DNA of 64,000 nt from the NCBI RefSeq assembly GCF_000744225.1, contig NZ_JQLN01000005.1:248001-312000 (forward strand), written 5' to 3'. Shown one piece after another: positions 50,094 through 60,373 of the stretch; position 1 is the first letter of the stretch; every line of letters begins with the position of its first letter. Source of the DNA: Kitasatospora mediocidica KCTC 9733 (GTDB lineage: Bacteria > Actinomycetota > Actinomycetes > Streptomycetales > Streptomycetaceae). The position numbers and the translations under genes were made by a program. The notes beneath the pieces were generated by a model. The model worked only from the letters and a program-made list of their open reading frames with translations. It searched no databases and was not told the origin of the DNA.

Positions 50094-50486
50094 GCGGGCG
50101 AAACGTGCTCCTGGCGGACTCTTCGGAGCCGCGCGAGCGTCAGGATAACGGGGCCGAATGAGTGAATCCTCGGCGGGAGGGGAGTGCCCGTTCAGTGAAG
50201 GGACGGCTACGGCGAGCAGGGCCGGACCAGGCCAGAACCGGTGCGGCAGCAGGGCAGGGCGGGTGGCCGACGGCGAGCCGGGCGGCCGGGCCCTCGCCCG
50301 CGGGACGCGTCCCCGGCCTCCCCCGTGACTCCAGGGGCGGGATGTATACGTGGCTCCGACTGATCAGGTCTCACGCCAACGATCGGATTCCGCGTGGAGC
50401 ACGAGGGAACGATTTCACCCAGTGGACACCAGTACGTCGCGACTGCCGAGCCGGGCAGCCCGCAGAAGCCATCGGAGGGTGCGGCC
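50094..50486. other. Intergenic region upstream of glgX
   Basis: About 390 bases between the divergent transpeptidase cluster and glgX. It should hold the glgX promoter. Several GC-rich partial dyads occur around 50240-50330, but none is convincing, and the ORFs crossing it are shadows. I see no RNA gene or repeat here. Confidence 0.4.
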
Positions 50487-52667
<2,181 letters not shown>

Positions 52668-52718
52668 CGGGAGGGAGTGGCCGGTTCTGTCCGTCGGGAG
52701 CCAAAAACCTGGTGAGAA

Positions 52719-54551
52719 ATGTCGGTCCCCCGGCCTACCCTCACGGCGATGGACGAGAACCAGAACACCCCCTCGCCCGCGCCCGCCGTCGCACCCAAAA
52801 GGTCCACGGTACGGTCGCTGCTCAGGCTCCGGACGTACGCGCGCCCGATCCGCTGGTACCTGGCGGGCTCGGTCACCGCCGCGATGGTGGCCTCCTCCAC
52901 CGTGCTGGTGGTCCCGCTCGTGCTGGGCCGGATCGTGGACGGGCCGATCGCCCACCACGACATCGGCGCGCTGTGGCCGCTGGTCGGGCTGCTGCTCGTG
53001 CTCGGGCTCGCCGAGGCCGGCCTCTTCGGGCTGCGCCGGGTCCTGGTCGCCCGTCCGCTCTCCCGCGTCGAGGCCACCATGCGCGGCGACCTCTACGGCA
53101 AGCTGCAGCGGCTTCCGGTCGCCTTCCACGACCGCTGGCCGTCCGGACAGCTGCTCTCCCGGGCCACCTCGGACATGTACACCCTGCGGCTCTTCCTGGC
53201 CTTCCCGCTGGTCTTCCTGGTCGTCAACTCGCTGATGTTCGTGGCCGGCACGGCGCTGATGTTCGCGCTGGACTGGCGGCTCGGGTTGATCGCGATGGGG
53301 CCGGCCGTGCCGCTGATCGTGCTGTGCCACTACTTCGAGTCGCGCTACTCCTCGGCCGCTCGCACCGCGCAGGACCAGAACGGCGACCTGGCCACCGTGC
53401 TGGAGGAGTCGGTGCTCGGCATCCGGATCCTCAAGTCCTTCGGCCGCCAGCGCACGATGGCCCAGCGCTTCGGCGCGCAGGCCGAGCGGCTGCGCGGCAC
53501 CGAGCTGCACAAGGCCCGGATGCTCGCCAACCTCTGGGCGGTGATCGTCGGCCTGCCCGAGGTCGCGCTCGGCTGCTCGCTGGCGGTCGGCGCCGTCCTG
53601 GTCGCGCACGACGAGATGACCGCGGGCACCCTGGTCGCCTTCCTCTCCACCGCGCTGGCGCTGCGCTGGCCGGTCGAGTCGATGGGCTGGCTGCTCGCCT
53701 ACAGCAACGAGGCCGGCACCGCCGCTGACCGCTTCTTCGAGGTGATGGACACCCCGGAGGAGGACGACACCCCCACCTCGACCGTCGAGCCGAACGACGA
53801 CGGCATCCGCTTCACCGGCGTGCGGTTCCGCTACCCCGACGCCCCGGCCGACAGCCCCGACCTGCTGCGGGGCGTCGACCTGCACATCCGGCGCGGCGAG
53901 ACGATGGCCCTGGTCGGCGCGACCGGCAGCGGCAAGACCACCCTGACCGCCCTGCTCCCCCGGCTCTACGACGCGACCGCCGGCACCATCACGGTGGCCG
54001 GCCAGGACATCCGCACGCTGTCCCGGGCCCGGCTGCGCGAGGTGGTCGCGGTGGCCTTCGAGGAGCCGACGCTGTTCTCGGCCACGGTCCGCGAGAACGT
54101 CCTGATGGGCTCACCCGACGCACCCCAGGCCGCGCTGGACCGGGCGCTGAGCACCGCGCAGGCCGGCTTCGTCCAGCAACTGCCGCACGGTGTGGACACC
54201 GAGGTCGGCGAGCAGGGACTGAGCCTGTCCGGCGGCCAGCGCCAGCGCCTGGCGCTGGCCCGGGCGGTCGTCGGCGACCCCGAGTTCCTCGTCCTGGACG
54301 ACCCGCTCTCCGCGCTGGACGTGCACACCGAGGCGCTGGTCGAACAGGCGCTGCGCCAGGTGCTGGGATCCAGCACCGCCCTGGTGGTGGCCCACCGCCC
54401 GAGCACCGTGCTGCTCGCCGACCGGGTGGCCGTGCTGGACGAGGGCCGGATCCTGGCCGTCGGTACCCACCACGACCTGCTGGAATCCTGCCCGGCCTAC
54501 CGGGAACTGATGTCGGGTCACAGCGCCCTGGAAGAGAGCGTGGCCCGATGA
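52719..54551 (+). CDS. ABC exporter half-transporter with degenerate ATP site
   Basis: This 610-aa protein has a six-helix type I exporter domain (about residues 45-340) fused to a nucleotide-binding domain. Walker A GATGSGKTTL is near 399, the signature LSGGQRQRLALARA is intact and the switch His is in VVAHRPSTV. The Walker B region reads FLVLDDPLSALD: the catalytic Glu is replaced by Asp, and the Q-loop Gln by Glu (AFEEPTLF). These changes mark the degenerate-site subunit of heterodimeric exporters such as TM287/288 or BmrCD. The start at 52719 is uncertain; ATG at 52749 (MDENQNTPS) is an alternative, and neither has a good ribosome site. Its stop overlaps the partner gene as ATGA. The substrate is unknown. 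Confidence 0.9.
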   Translation: MSVPRPTLTAMDENQNTPSPAPAVAPKRSTVRSLLRLRTYARPIRWYLAGSVTAAMVASSTVLVVPLVLGRIVDGPIAHHDIGALWPLVGLLLVLGLAEAGLFGLRRVLVARPLSRVEATMRGDLYGKLQRLPVAFHDRWPSGQLLSRATSDMYTLRLFLAFPLVFLVVNSLMFVAGTALMFALDWRLGLIAMGPAVPLIVLCHYFESRYSSAARTAQDQNGDLATVLEESVLGIRILKSFGRQRTMAQRFGAQAERLRGTELHKARMLANLWAVIVGLPEVALGCSLAVGAVLVAHDEMTAGTLVAFLSTALALRWPVESMGWLLAYSNEAGTAADRFFEVMDTPEEDDTPTSTVEPNDDGIRFTGVRFRYPDAPADSPDLLRGVDLHIRRGETMALVGATGSGKTTLTALLPRLYDATAGTITVAGQDIRTLSRARLREVVAVAFEEPTLFSATVRENVLMGSPDAPQAALDRALSTAQAGFVQQLPHGVDTEVGEQGLSLSGGQRQRLALARAVVGDPEFLVLDDPLSALDVHTEALVEQALRQVLGSSTALVVAHRPSTVLLADRVAVLDEGRILAVGTHHDLLESCPAYRELMSGHSALEESVAR

Positions 54552-56356
54552 CCACCGCCGTACTGGAAGAAACGATCACGACCGACGGGGAGGACATCCC
54601 CGTCCCACCGGGCGCGGCCCGGGTCCTGCTGCGCGAACTGCTCGGGCCGCACCGGCGCCGGGTGATCGTCTCGATGCTGATGATCCTGGTCCAGCAGGCC
54701 GCGCTGCAGTCCGGCCCGCTGCTGGTGGCCGTCGCCATCGACCAGGGCATCCCCGCCCTGCGCCGCCACGACAGCGGCCCGCTGATCGCCGTCACCGCCG
54801 GCTACCTCGGCTGCGCGGCGCTCAGCACGCTGCTGCAGCGCGCGTTCATCCGGGTCACCGGCCTGCTCAACCAGGACATCCTGCTGGAGCTGCGCACCCG
54901 GATCTTCCGGCACGCCCAGCTGCTCGGCCTGGACTTCCACGAGCGCTACACCTCCGGCCGGATCATCTCGCGGGCCACCAGCGACGTGGACGCCCTGCGC
55001 GAGCTGCTCAACGAGGGCCTCCAGGAGCTGCTCTCGGTCGCCCTCTCGGTCTTCTACATCGCAGTTATTCTGCTGGTGATGGACTGGCGCCTCGGCCTGA
55101 TCTCGCTCGCCTCCTTCCTGCCGATGTACCTGCTGGTGCGGATGTTCCGCCGGCGCAGCGGCCGGGTCTACCGGCGGGGGCGCACTGCGGTCGCCTCGGT
55201 GATCGTCCGCTTCACCGAGACCATGAACGGCATCCGCCCGGTGCAGGCCTTCCGCCGCGAGGCCGCCAACACCGCGGCCTTCAACGAGGTCAACCGGCAG
55301 TACGCCGTCTCCAACGCGGACGGCCTGCTGGAGATGGCCCGCTACGTGGCGTTCTCCCGGGCCGCCGCCAACGTGTGGATCACCGGCGTGGTGCTGGTCG
55401 GTGCCTACCTGGTGACCGACGGCAGCCTCGAACTGGGCATCCTCACCGGCTTCGTGCTCTACCTGCGCCGGCTGTACGACCCGATTGACCAGCTGGCGAT
55501 GTTCCTGAACAGCTACCAGTCCGCGCAGGCGGCCCTGGAGAAGATCGCCGGTCTGCTCGCCCACCAGCCCTCGATCACCGAACCCACCGACCCGGTCACG
55601 CTGCCGGCCACCACCGACAAGGGCCGCGAGGTGGTCTTCGACGACGTCCGCTTCGCCTACCGGACCGGAAAGGAGGTGCTGCCGCCGTTCGACCTGGTGC
55701 TCGCCTCCGGGCGGACCACCGCCGTGGTCGGCGCCACCGGCGCCGGCAAGTCCACCCTGGCCAAGCTGCTGGCCCGGTTCTACGACCCGACCTCGGGCCG
55801 GATCACCCTGGACGGCGTCGACCTGCGCGAGCTGGCCGGCACCGAACTGCGGCGCGGCGTCGTCATGGTCACCCAGGAGTCCTTCCTCTTCTCGGGCACG
55901 GTGGCCGAGAACATCGCCGTCGGCCGCCCCGACGCCTCCCGCGCCGAGATCGAGGACGCCGCCCGCGCGATCGGCGCCCACGACTTCATCGAGGCCCTCC
56001 CGGACGGCTACGACACCGACGTCCGCAAACGCGGCGGCCGCATCTCGGCCGGCCAGCGCCAACTGGTCGCCTTCGCCCGCGCCCTGCTGGCCGACCCCGC
56101 CGTACTGATCCTGGACGAGGCGACCTCCTCCCTGGACGTCCCCGGCGAACAGGCCGTCCAGCGCGCCATGCAGACCGTCCTGGCCGGCCGCACCGCGGTG
56201 ATCATCGCCCACCGCCTCTCCACCGTCGAGATCGCCGACCGCGTCCTCGTCATGGACCAGGGCCGCATCGTCGAGGACGGCACCCCCACCGACCTCATCA
56301 CCGCCACCGGCCGCTTCGCCACCCTCCACACAGCCTGGCGCGAAAGCCTGGTCTGA
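54548..56356 (+). CDS. ABC exporter half-transporter with consensus ATP site
   Basis: This 602-aa partner of the preceding protein has a six-helix domain (about 35-330), Walker A GATGAGKSTLAKLL near 394, Q-loop VTQESFLFSG, Walker B VLILDEATSSLD near 520 with the catalytic Glu, and the switch His IIAHRLSTVE. Its signature is ISAGQRQ instead of LSGGQ. In a heterodimer this altered signature faces the degenerate Walker site of the partner, while its own Walker motifs pair with the intact LSGGQ of the partner, leaving one active site. The two genes overlap by four bases, so equal amounts are likely. It probably exports a lipid, peptide or drug; nothing adjacent identifies the substrate. Confidence 0.92.
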   Translation: MTTAVLEETITTDGEDIPVPPGAARVLLRELLGPHRRRVIVSMLMILVQQAALQSGPLLVAVAIDQGIPALRRHDSGPLIAVTAGYLGCAALSTLLQRAFIRVTGLLNQDILLELRTRIFRHAQLLGLDFHERYTSGRIISRATSDVDALRELLNEGLQELLSVALSVFYIAVILLVMDWRLGLISLASFLPMYLLVRMFRRRSGRVYRRGRTAVASVIVRFTETMNGIRPVQAFRREAANTAAFNEVNRQYAVSNADGLLEMARYVAFSRAAANVWITGVVLVGAYLVTDGSLELGILTGFVLYLRRLYDPIDQLAMFLNSYQSAQAALEKIAGLLAHQPSITEPTDPVTLPATTDKGREVVFDDVRFAYRTGKEVLPPFDLVLASGRTTAVVGATGAGKSTLAKLLARFYDPTSGRITLDGVDLRELAGTELRRGVVMVTQESFLFSGTVAENIAVGRPDASRAEIEDAARAIGAHDFIEALPDGYDTDVRKRGGRISAGQRQLVAFARALLADPAVLILDEATSSLDVPGEQAVQRAMQTVLAGRTAVIIAHRLSTVEIADRVLVMDQGRIVEDGTPTDLITATGRFATLHTAWRESLV

Positions 56357-56484
56357 CCCTCACATCGCCCGCGCCGGAGCCGCCGACCGCACCTGGTCGG
56401 CAACTCCGCTTCCATTCATCCGAGTGGCGCCGACACTCCCCACCACGCAAGACTTCCCCTGCCCTCAAAGGGAAGGACCCAGCC

Positions 56485-57438
56485 TTGGCACTGCGAGCCC
56501 ACATCAGCGAGCGTCAGCGGCGATTCGGCATCGAGCTCCGCCGCCTCCGCCTCAGCGCCGGCCTGGCAGTGCAGGATGCAGCGGCGCACATCACCATGCG
56601 CGGACCGCAGCTCAACCACATCGAGGCCGCCCGCACGGGATTGGACGAGATCCGCCTGCGCGCCCTGGCCGAACTCTACGGCTGCACGGATGAAACCTAT
56701 CTCGATGCGCTTGTGGCGATGGGTGCGAGCGACGGAAAAGGCTGGTGGAGCGCCTACAAGAACAAGGTGCCGGACTTTTCACTCGACCTGGCAGAGCTGG
56801 AGGGCGGAGGGCTAAGCCGCCATCTCAACTACGAGACATTTTTCGTACCCGGACTCCTCCAGACCGAGGAGTACATGCGACAACTATTCGTTAACAGCGA
56901 TATCTTACTCTCACCAGAGCAGATCGAGGATGCCTCCCGGTTTCGACTGGATCGACAGGTGGTCCTCACCGGCTCGAACTCCACCCAGTTCTCCTTTGTG
57001 ATCCATGAAGCCGCACTGCTGATGTCGTTTGCCGGCACCGAAGTCATGCATCGGCAACTCGCATATCTCCTGAAAATCTGGGAACTACCGCACGTAGAGA
57101 TTCAGATCTTTCCGTTCAGCGTCCAAGCCACACCTCCATACACTGGCCCCTTCATGATCGCCGATCCTGGGCCCCAAGGGCTGTCCACCGTAATGATCGA
57201 CCACCCCGGCATGCCCGGATTCGCGGATGCCCCAGAGGCCGTGAAGGAGTACGGGAAGAGGTTCGCCGACCTCAGCAGACTGGCGCTCCGATCCGGCAAT
57301 GCGCAGATCTCCACACAACCCGACTCGGAGCGGGACTCGTGGGGAATAGTTCAGCACGTCAAGAACAGCAGCCTTGAAATGGGAAGGCAGGAATTCCCAG
57401 CAAGCAGGGCGTCGGAAATTCCGTTGAGGTCGCCGTGA
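56485..57438 (+). CDS. XRE-family regulator with DUF5753-type effector domain; contains a TTA codon
   Basis: This is a 317-aa protein with an N-terminal helix-turn-helix (FGIELRRLRLSAGLAVQDAA, then HITMRGPQLNHIEAARTGLD) and a long C-terminal domain of the DUF5753 type (FFVPGLLQTEEYMRQLF, LLMSFAGTEVMHRQLAYLLK, VEIQIFPFSVQATPPYTGPF). The start is a TTG at 56485 with GGAAGGACC upstream. Codon 141 is TTA (56905-56907), rare in streptomycetes and read by the bldA tRNA, so translation may be limited to late growth. The gene is less GC-rich than its neighbours. Such regulators are usually followed by a DUF397 partner, a system resembling WhiJ-type modules; here that partner appears broken. Confidence 0.88.
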   Translation: MALRAHISERQRRFGIELRRLRLSAGLAVQDAAAHITMRGPQLNHIEAARTGLDEIRLRALAELYGCTDETYLDALVAMGASDGKGWWSAYKNKVPDFSLDLAELEGGGLSRHLNYETFFVPGLLQTEEYMRQLFVNSDILLSPEQIEDASRFRLDRQVVLTGSNSTQFSFVIHEAALLMSFAGTEVMHRQLAYLLKIWELPHVEIQIFPFSVQATPPYTGPFMIADPGPQGLSTVMIDHPGMPGFADAPEAVKEYGKRFADLSRLALRSGNAQISTQPDSERDSWGIVQHVKNSSLEMGRQEFPASRASEIPLRSP

Positions 57439-57578
57439 GCGACGCTGGAATGGTCGAACATCGAGAGCCCAACGAGCCGGACTCGACCATCGCCGCCTCT
57501 CCCAAGAAGTTCGCACTGTAGGCCGAAGACATCAAGCGCGGGGGATTCGACCACTTCAACCCCCACCCTGCCTTCCTT
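57435..57578 (+). pseudogene. Degenerate DUF397-like partner of the XRE regulator
   Basis: A GTG overlapping the regulator stop (GTGA) opens a frame of 28 residues containing PDSTIAASPKKFAL, then TAG at 57519. Beyond the stop the same frame continues AEDIKRGGFDHFNPH. The two pieces together resemble the end of DUF397 proteins, which finish with a prolyl 'PDGPTLxxSPxxFAxLVxxIKxGxFD' type stretch. The conserved N-terminal half, with the Trp-x-Lys-Ser-Ser motif and the Cys-Val-Glu segment, is absent. The gene is therefore truncated at its start and has an internal stop. The family assignment is from memory of the consensus and is moderately sure. Confidence 0.5.
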
Positions 57579-57799
57579 TGGGGCCCTACCAGACCCCTAC
57601 ATTCGTGCACCCTTCATTCGTGCAACGCTTGCCACATAACGCTGCGTAGATTTACCGTAACCACTCCAGCCAGCGGCGATTACCGCCGACGCGAAGGTGT
57701 GCTCTGCCATGCCCGCACCCGCGTCAACGACACCCGCCGCAGCCCGCAAGGACCCACCGCCCCCCGTGCGATGGGCAGCGAACGCGCGGAGTGCAGGCC

Positions 57800-57982
57800 A
57801 TGACGGACAATCAGGTCATCGCAGAAGCCCCCCACCACCCCCCTCAGCCGACCTCCGACCGCACCTTCCCCGAGTGCCAGTGCCCAGCCGACTGCGGCGG
57901 CAGACCCGAGGCCCTGCTTCGCCTGACAGCGGCCTACTCGCAGGTCAGCGAGATGGGTATCAAGCCGCCCGCCGCGCCCTAA
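57800..57982 (+). CDS. Small Cys-containing protein (60 aa), first of an overlapping ORF chain
   Basis: The ATG at 57800 has GGAG eight bases upstream. The protein begins MTDNQVIAEAPHHPPQPTSD, has a compact FPECQCPADCGGR cysteine group near residue 28, and ends SQVSEMGIKPPAAP-TAA. There is no signal peptide. The frame remains open after the TAA for another 55 codons with protein-like content (next entry), so this may be the front half of a longer gene interrupted by a stop. About 200 bases of AT-richer, promoter-like sequence precede it. Function unknown. Confidence 0.5.
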   Translation: MTDNQVIAEAPHHPPQPTSDRTFPECQCPADCGGRPEALLRLTAAYSQVSEMGIKPPAAP

Positions 57983-58150
57983 ACCCCCACCCAGCGCGGC
58001 GAGTTGGTCCACGACAGCCTCAACCGCCGGACCGGCGCCTTCATGGGCCGCATCGGCACCCTCGTCTACCTCCGCCCGCCCGGCGGCGGCTTCGAGTGGG
58101 ACGTCGACCAGCGCTGGCTGACCCAGCCGCCCACCCCCGACGCGTCATGA
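57983..58150 (+). pseudogene. In-frame continuation after the TAA, start codon unclear (55 aa)
   Basis: In the frame of the preceding ORF, directly after its TAA, comes a coding-like stretch: QRGELVHDSLNRRTGAFMGR, then LVYLRPPGGGFEWDVD. This pattern (ELVHD...GxxMGRxG...YLRPxGGGxEW) recurs in small streptomycete proteins as I recall them, usually encoded with their own start. No ATG or GTG precedes the conserved part; the only candidates are TTG at 58004 and an internal ATG at 58043. It ends in a TGA that overlaps the next ATG. Either translation begins at TTG, or a nonsense mutation split one gene, or the stop is bypassed. Confidence 0.45.
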
Positions 58151-58350
58151 CCAGCATCCGTCGCCAAGCCGCCGCCTCCCTGGCGGAGTTGACAGAGGCC
58201 TTCACTCATGCGGACCTCGACGCCACCGACCTCGGCGCCGGCTGGCAGCTGACCGAGACCGGCACCCTCCTCATCCAGCTCCGCCCCCTCCACCCCGCCG
58301 AGATCACCCAACTCGCGCAGGCCCTACGGGCATCGGCGGACCAGCGGTGA
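58147..58350 (+). CDS. Small protein of unknown function (67 aa)
   Basis: The ATG at 58147 overlaps the preceding stop as ATGA, and its own TGA overlaps the next GTG, so it lies in a translationally coupled chain. The sequence MTSIRRQAAASLAELTEAFT continues with DLGAGWQLTETGTLLIQLRP and ends LAQALRASADQR: a helix, two short strands and a helix by eye. It has no membrane segment. The ORF track frame running upstream to 57697 has Pro/Arg-rich shadow sequence and is not used. Function unknown. Confidence 0.6.
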   Translation: MTSIRRQAAASLAELTEAFTHADLDATDLGAGWQLTETGTLLIQLRPLHPAEITQLAQALRASADQR

Positions 58351-58481
58351 CCGCCGACCCCACCGAGCAACCCCCACTCACAACTCCCGAGCCACCACCC
58401 GCCCGCGCCCTGGCCTACGCGGTCTCCGCCACCGGAGTCCTGACCGTGACGGCCATCCTGCTCGCCCTGAGCCACCGGTAG
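58347..58481 (+). CDS. Small single-pass membrane protein (44 aa)
   Basis: A GTG start overlaps the previous stop as GTGA. The protein has a Pro/Thr-rich head (TADPTEQPPLTTPEPPPARA) and one hydrophobic helix, ALAYAVSATGVLTVTAILLA, with a short LSHR tail. This suggests an N-out or N-in single-pass membrane peptide. It is the last of the coupled small ORFs and is followed eight bases later by a strong terminator. Being short, it is supported mainly by the overlap, codon bias and the terminator. Function unknown. Confidence 0.5.
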   Translation: MTADPTEQPPLTTPEPPPARALAYAVSATGVLTVTAILLALSHR

Positions 58482-58488
58482 ACCCGCC

Positions 58489-58515
58489 GGGGAAGTCGGC
58501 CATGCCGACTTCCCC
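58489..58515 (+). terminator. Terminator of the small-ORF chain
   Basis: A 12-bp perfect stem GGGGAAGTCGGC (58489-58500)/GCCGACTTCCCC (58504-58515) with a three-base loop lies directly after the last small ORF. Its core GGGAAGTCG/CGACTTCCC recurs in the terminator at 63159-63193. Confidence 0.85.
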
Positions 58516-58864
58516 TGACATCAGCGGTCACGATGTTGGAACAGTCGGCGACGCATCCGCGAACCGGACAGTGTTCGAACAAGGCAGGCGGTGCGCAATC
58601 GCTTTGGCCACCTACCATGCGATGTCGGCGCGATCCTGCCGAACCTGCCGCCCGGCGTAAGCCCCGCATCGTCAGCTGGCTGTGCGGCGCGAGCGCGAGC
58701 GGATAGATGATCAAGAGGTCCCACGTGGCCTGCTTTTGATCCGCCATCCAGAACCTCATTTCACCCGTTGCCGACGCCCGGCACCTGTCAGCGCGACCGG
58801 CCGAGGTCGATCAGTGTCCGCAATCCTGGCGAACGGGCTCGGAGGATTGCGTAGGCTTCGGTCC
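58516..58864. other. Intergenic region before the Asp-box lipoprotein gene
   Basis: About 350 bases with no supported gene; the small ORFs on either strand lack ribosome sites. It should carry the promoter of the lipoprotein gene. GGAGG at 58848-58852 lies 13 bases before the likely start. No repeat or RNA was recognised. Confidence 0.4.
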
Positions 58865-60004
58865 GTGATCCGGATGCGAGCGATAACTGCGAGCGCAGCC
58901 GCGGCCGCGCTCGTGCTGAGTGCTGCGGCATGTTCCAGCGGCCACGGCAGCCGCACTGACCCGAGTCCCGGGCTGTTCAACCATCTCGACGCGACCAGCT
59001 GGATCAGCCCGGACACTGGCTGGCTGCTCGTGACACGGCCATGCGGGCAAGACGGCTGCGAGGCACTACTCCACACCACCGACGCCGGTCACAGCTGGAC
59101 GCGCGTGTACATGAACAAGGAGAAGGACGGGGAGCAGACCAGCGTCTGGCTGGCCAATGCCTCCGCCGGCTACGTAGCGGACTACACCGGTCCCCCGCAC
59201 GGCACCACCCTGGCGACCTCGGACGGTGGCCGGACCTGGAACGCCCCGCCGGATGCCGCACAGCCCAGCGGGGCCGTCCAGACTCTCGACCTGGCCTCCC
59301 AAGGCGGCACCGTGCTGCGCGCGGCCCATCAGAACGATCCGGCGTGCTCGAACACGGGAGACTGCGGCGACGAGATCCAGATGGCGACTACAGGGTCGGA
59401 CACCTGGCACACGGTACTCCCGCCGCTCTCGCACAGCGCGAGCTACGGGCAGGTCGTATGGCAGAACGACCACGTCGCCTACGGCGCCTTCCTCTCCGCA
59501 GTGGTCGGCCCTGACAGCCATATCGCCAGCTTCATCTACCGCAGCGCCGACGCCGGCAAGAGCTGGGAGCCGATACCCGATCCGTGCGATTCCCGTCGCG
59601 GCATAGCCGGGCGACTGGCGACGGGGCCAGGCGACCGCCTGGCGGTGCTATGCAGTGGGATCGATGACTCCCTCTACAAGTTCGTTGCGACGTCCACCGA
59701 CAACGGGAAGACCTGGGGAGCACCGCGCTCGCTGCCCGAACATGGCGGCATCACCACCGCGGTCGCGCTTACCGGCTCGACCATGATCGCCGTGACCAAG
59801 TCCACGGTGTGGACATCGACGGACGATGGCACAAGCTGGCAGCCCGTCGAAGCCCTTCAAGCAGACTTCTCCGACAGCGCCTTCGGCCTGTACGGCTTCA
59901 ACGGCAGCGACATCGGCGAAATCGTGAACCACCAAGGCAACACCATGTGGACCACCAGCGACGGCGGCCAGAACTGGTCGCAGCTCAACGTCTCGGCAGG
60001 CTGA
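58865..60004 (+). CDS. Lipoprotein with Asp-box (BNR-like) beta-propeller
   Basis: This is a 379-aa exported protein. The signal peptide (MRAITASAAAAALVLSAAAC) ends with a lipobox SAAAC at about Cys 23. The mature part has six Asp-box motifs of the S/T-x-D-x-G-x-x-W type: TTDAGHSWTRV, TSDGGRTWNAP, SADAGKSWEPI, STDNGKTWGAP, STDDGTSWQPV and TSDGGQNWSQL. They are spaced as in sialidase-like propellers. Catalytic sialidase residues are not evident, so a binding or scaffold role on the cell surface is more likely than glycosidase activity. Cys pairs (CGQDGC, CSNTGDCG) may form disulfides. The start is GTG 58865 or ATG 58874. It lies beside, and convergent with, the WXG100-like gene pair. Confidence 0.75.
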   Translation: MIRMRAITASAAAAALVLSAAACSSGHGSRTDPSPGLFNHLDATSWISPDTGWLLVTRPCGQDGCEALLHTTDAGHSWTRVYMNKEKDGEQTSVWLANASAGYVADYTGPPHGTTLATSDGGRTWNAPPDAAQPSGAVQTLDLASQGGTVLRAAHQNDPACSNTGDCGDEIQMATTGSDTWHTVLPPLSHSASYGQVVWQNDHVAYGAFLSAVVGPDSHIASFIYRSADAGKSWEPIPDPCDSRRGIAGRLATGPGDRLAVLCSGIDDSLYKFVATSTDNGKTWGAPRSLPEHGGITTAVALTGSTMIAVTKSTVWTSTDDGTSWQPVEALQADFSDSAFGLYGFNGSDIGEIVNHQGNTMWTTSDGGQNWSQLNVSAG

Positions 60005-60244
60005 GTACGACACGAGGATTACAGCATGTGAAATGCCTGCTTCTCCGTCACTTGGTGTACTGCGAGCTACTGTTACTCGAGCGTAAGTGACGTCGAGCGC
60101 ACTGTCCGGCTTCGCGGCCATCCTGACCGAGAACTGACGCTCCACCGTGTTGCATCGATCGCCCCGGCCACCACGGCCGAGGCGATCCTGACCCTCGCAG
60201 GATCAGCGCGGCACTGAACTCGCCCCCGCAGGGGTCTGCAGTCA

Positions 60245-60373
60245 GCCTTCGTGAGGGTTGACCAACACGCGCCCTCCGGCAGATCCGCCGACAACCAGCC
60301 CGACGGCCGCTGTCAGAACCAGCGCCCACAGCGCGGGCCGACGCCGCCGGAGACGTCCGCCGACGGCATCGCG
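60245..60373 (-). other. Open frame with a membrane helix directly after the stop of the WXG-type gene (43 codons)
   Basis: After the TGA of the large WXG-type protein (60374-60376) the same frame stays open for 43 codons to another TGA (60242-60244). It encodes RDAVGGRLRRRR followed by the hydrophobic helix PALWALVLTAAVGLVVGG and SAGGRVLVNPHEG. A basic stretch ahead of a clean membrane helix is typical of real proteins. No ATG, GTG or TTG in this frame precedes the helix. The only nearby ATG (60369, with AAGGG upstream) is in another frame. This could be a readthrough extension, a frameshifted small membrane gene, or a tail cut off by a recent stop. Confidence 0.45.

Noticed and set aside
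57697..58350. 217-codon frame as one protein
   Set aside because: The first two thirds are Pro/Arg-rich shadow; only the part from 58147 has protein-like content and a coupled start.
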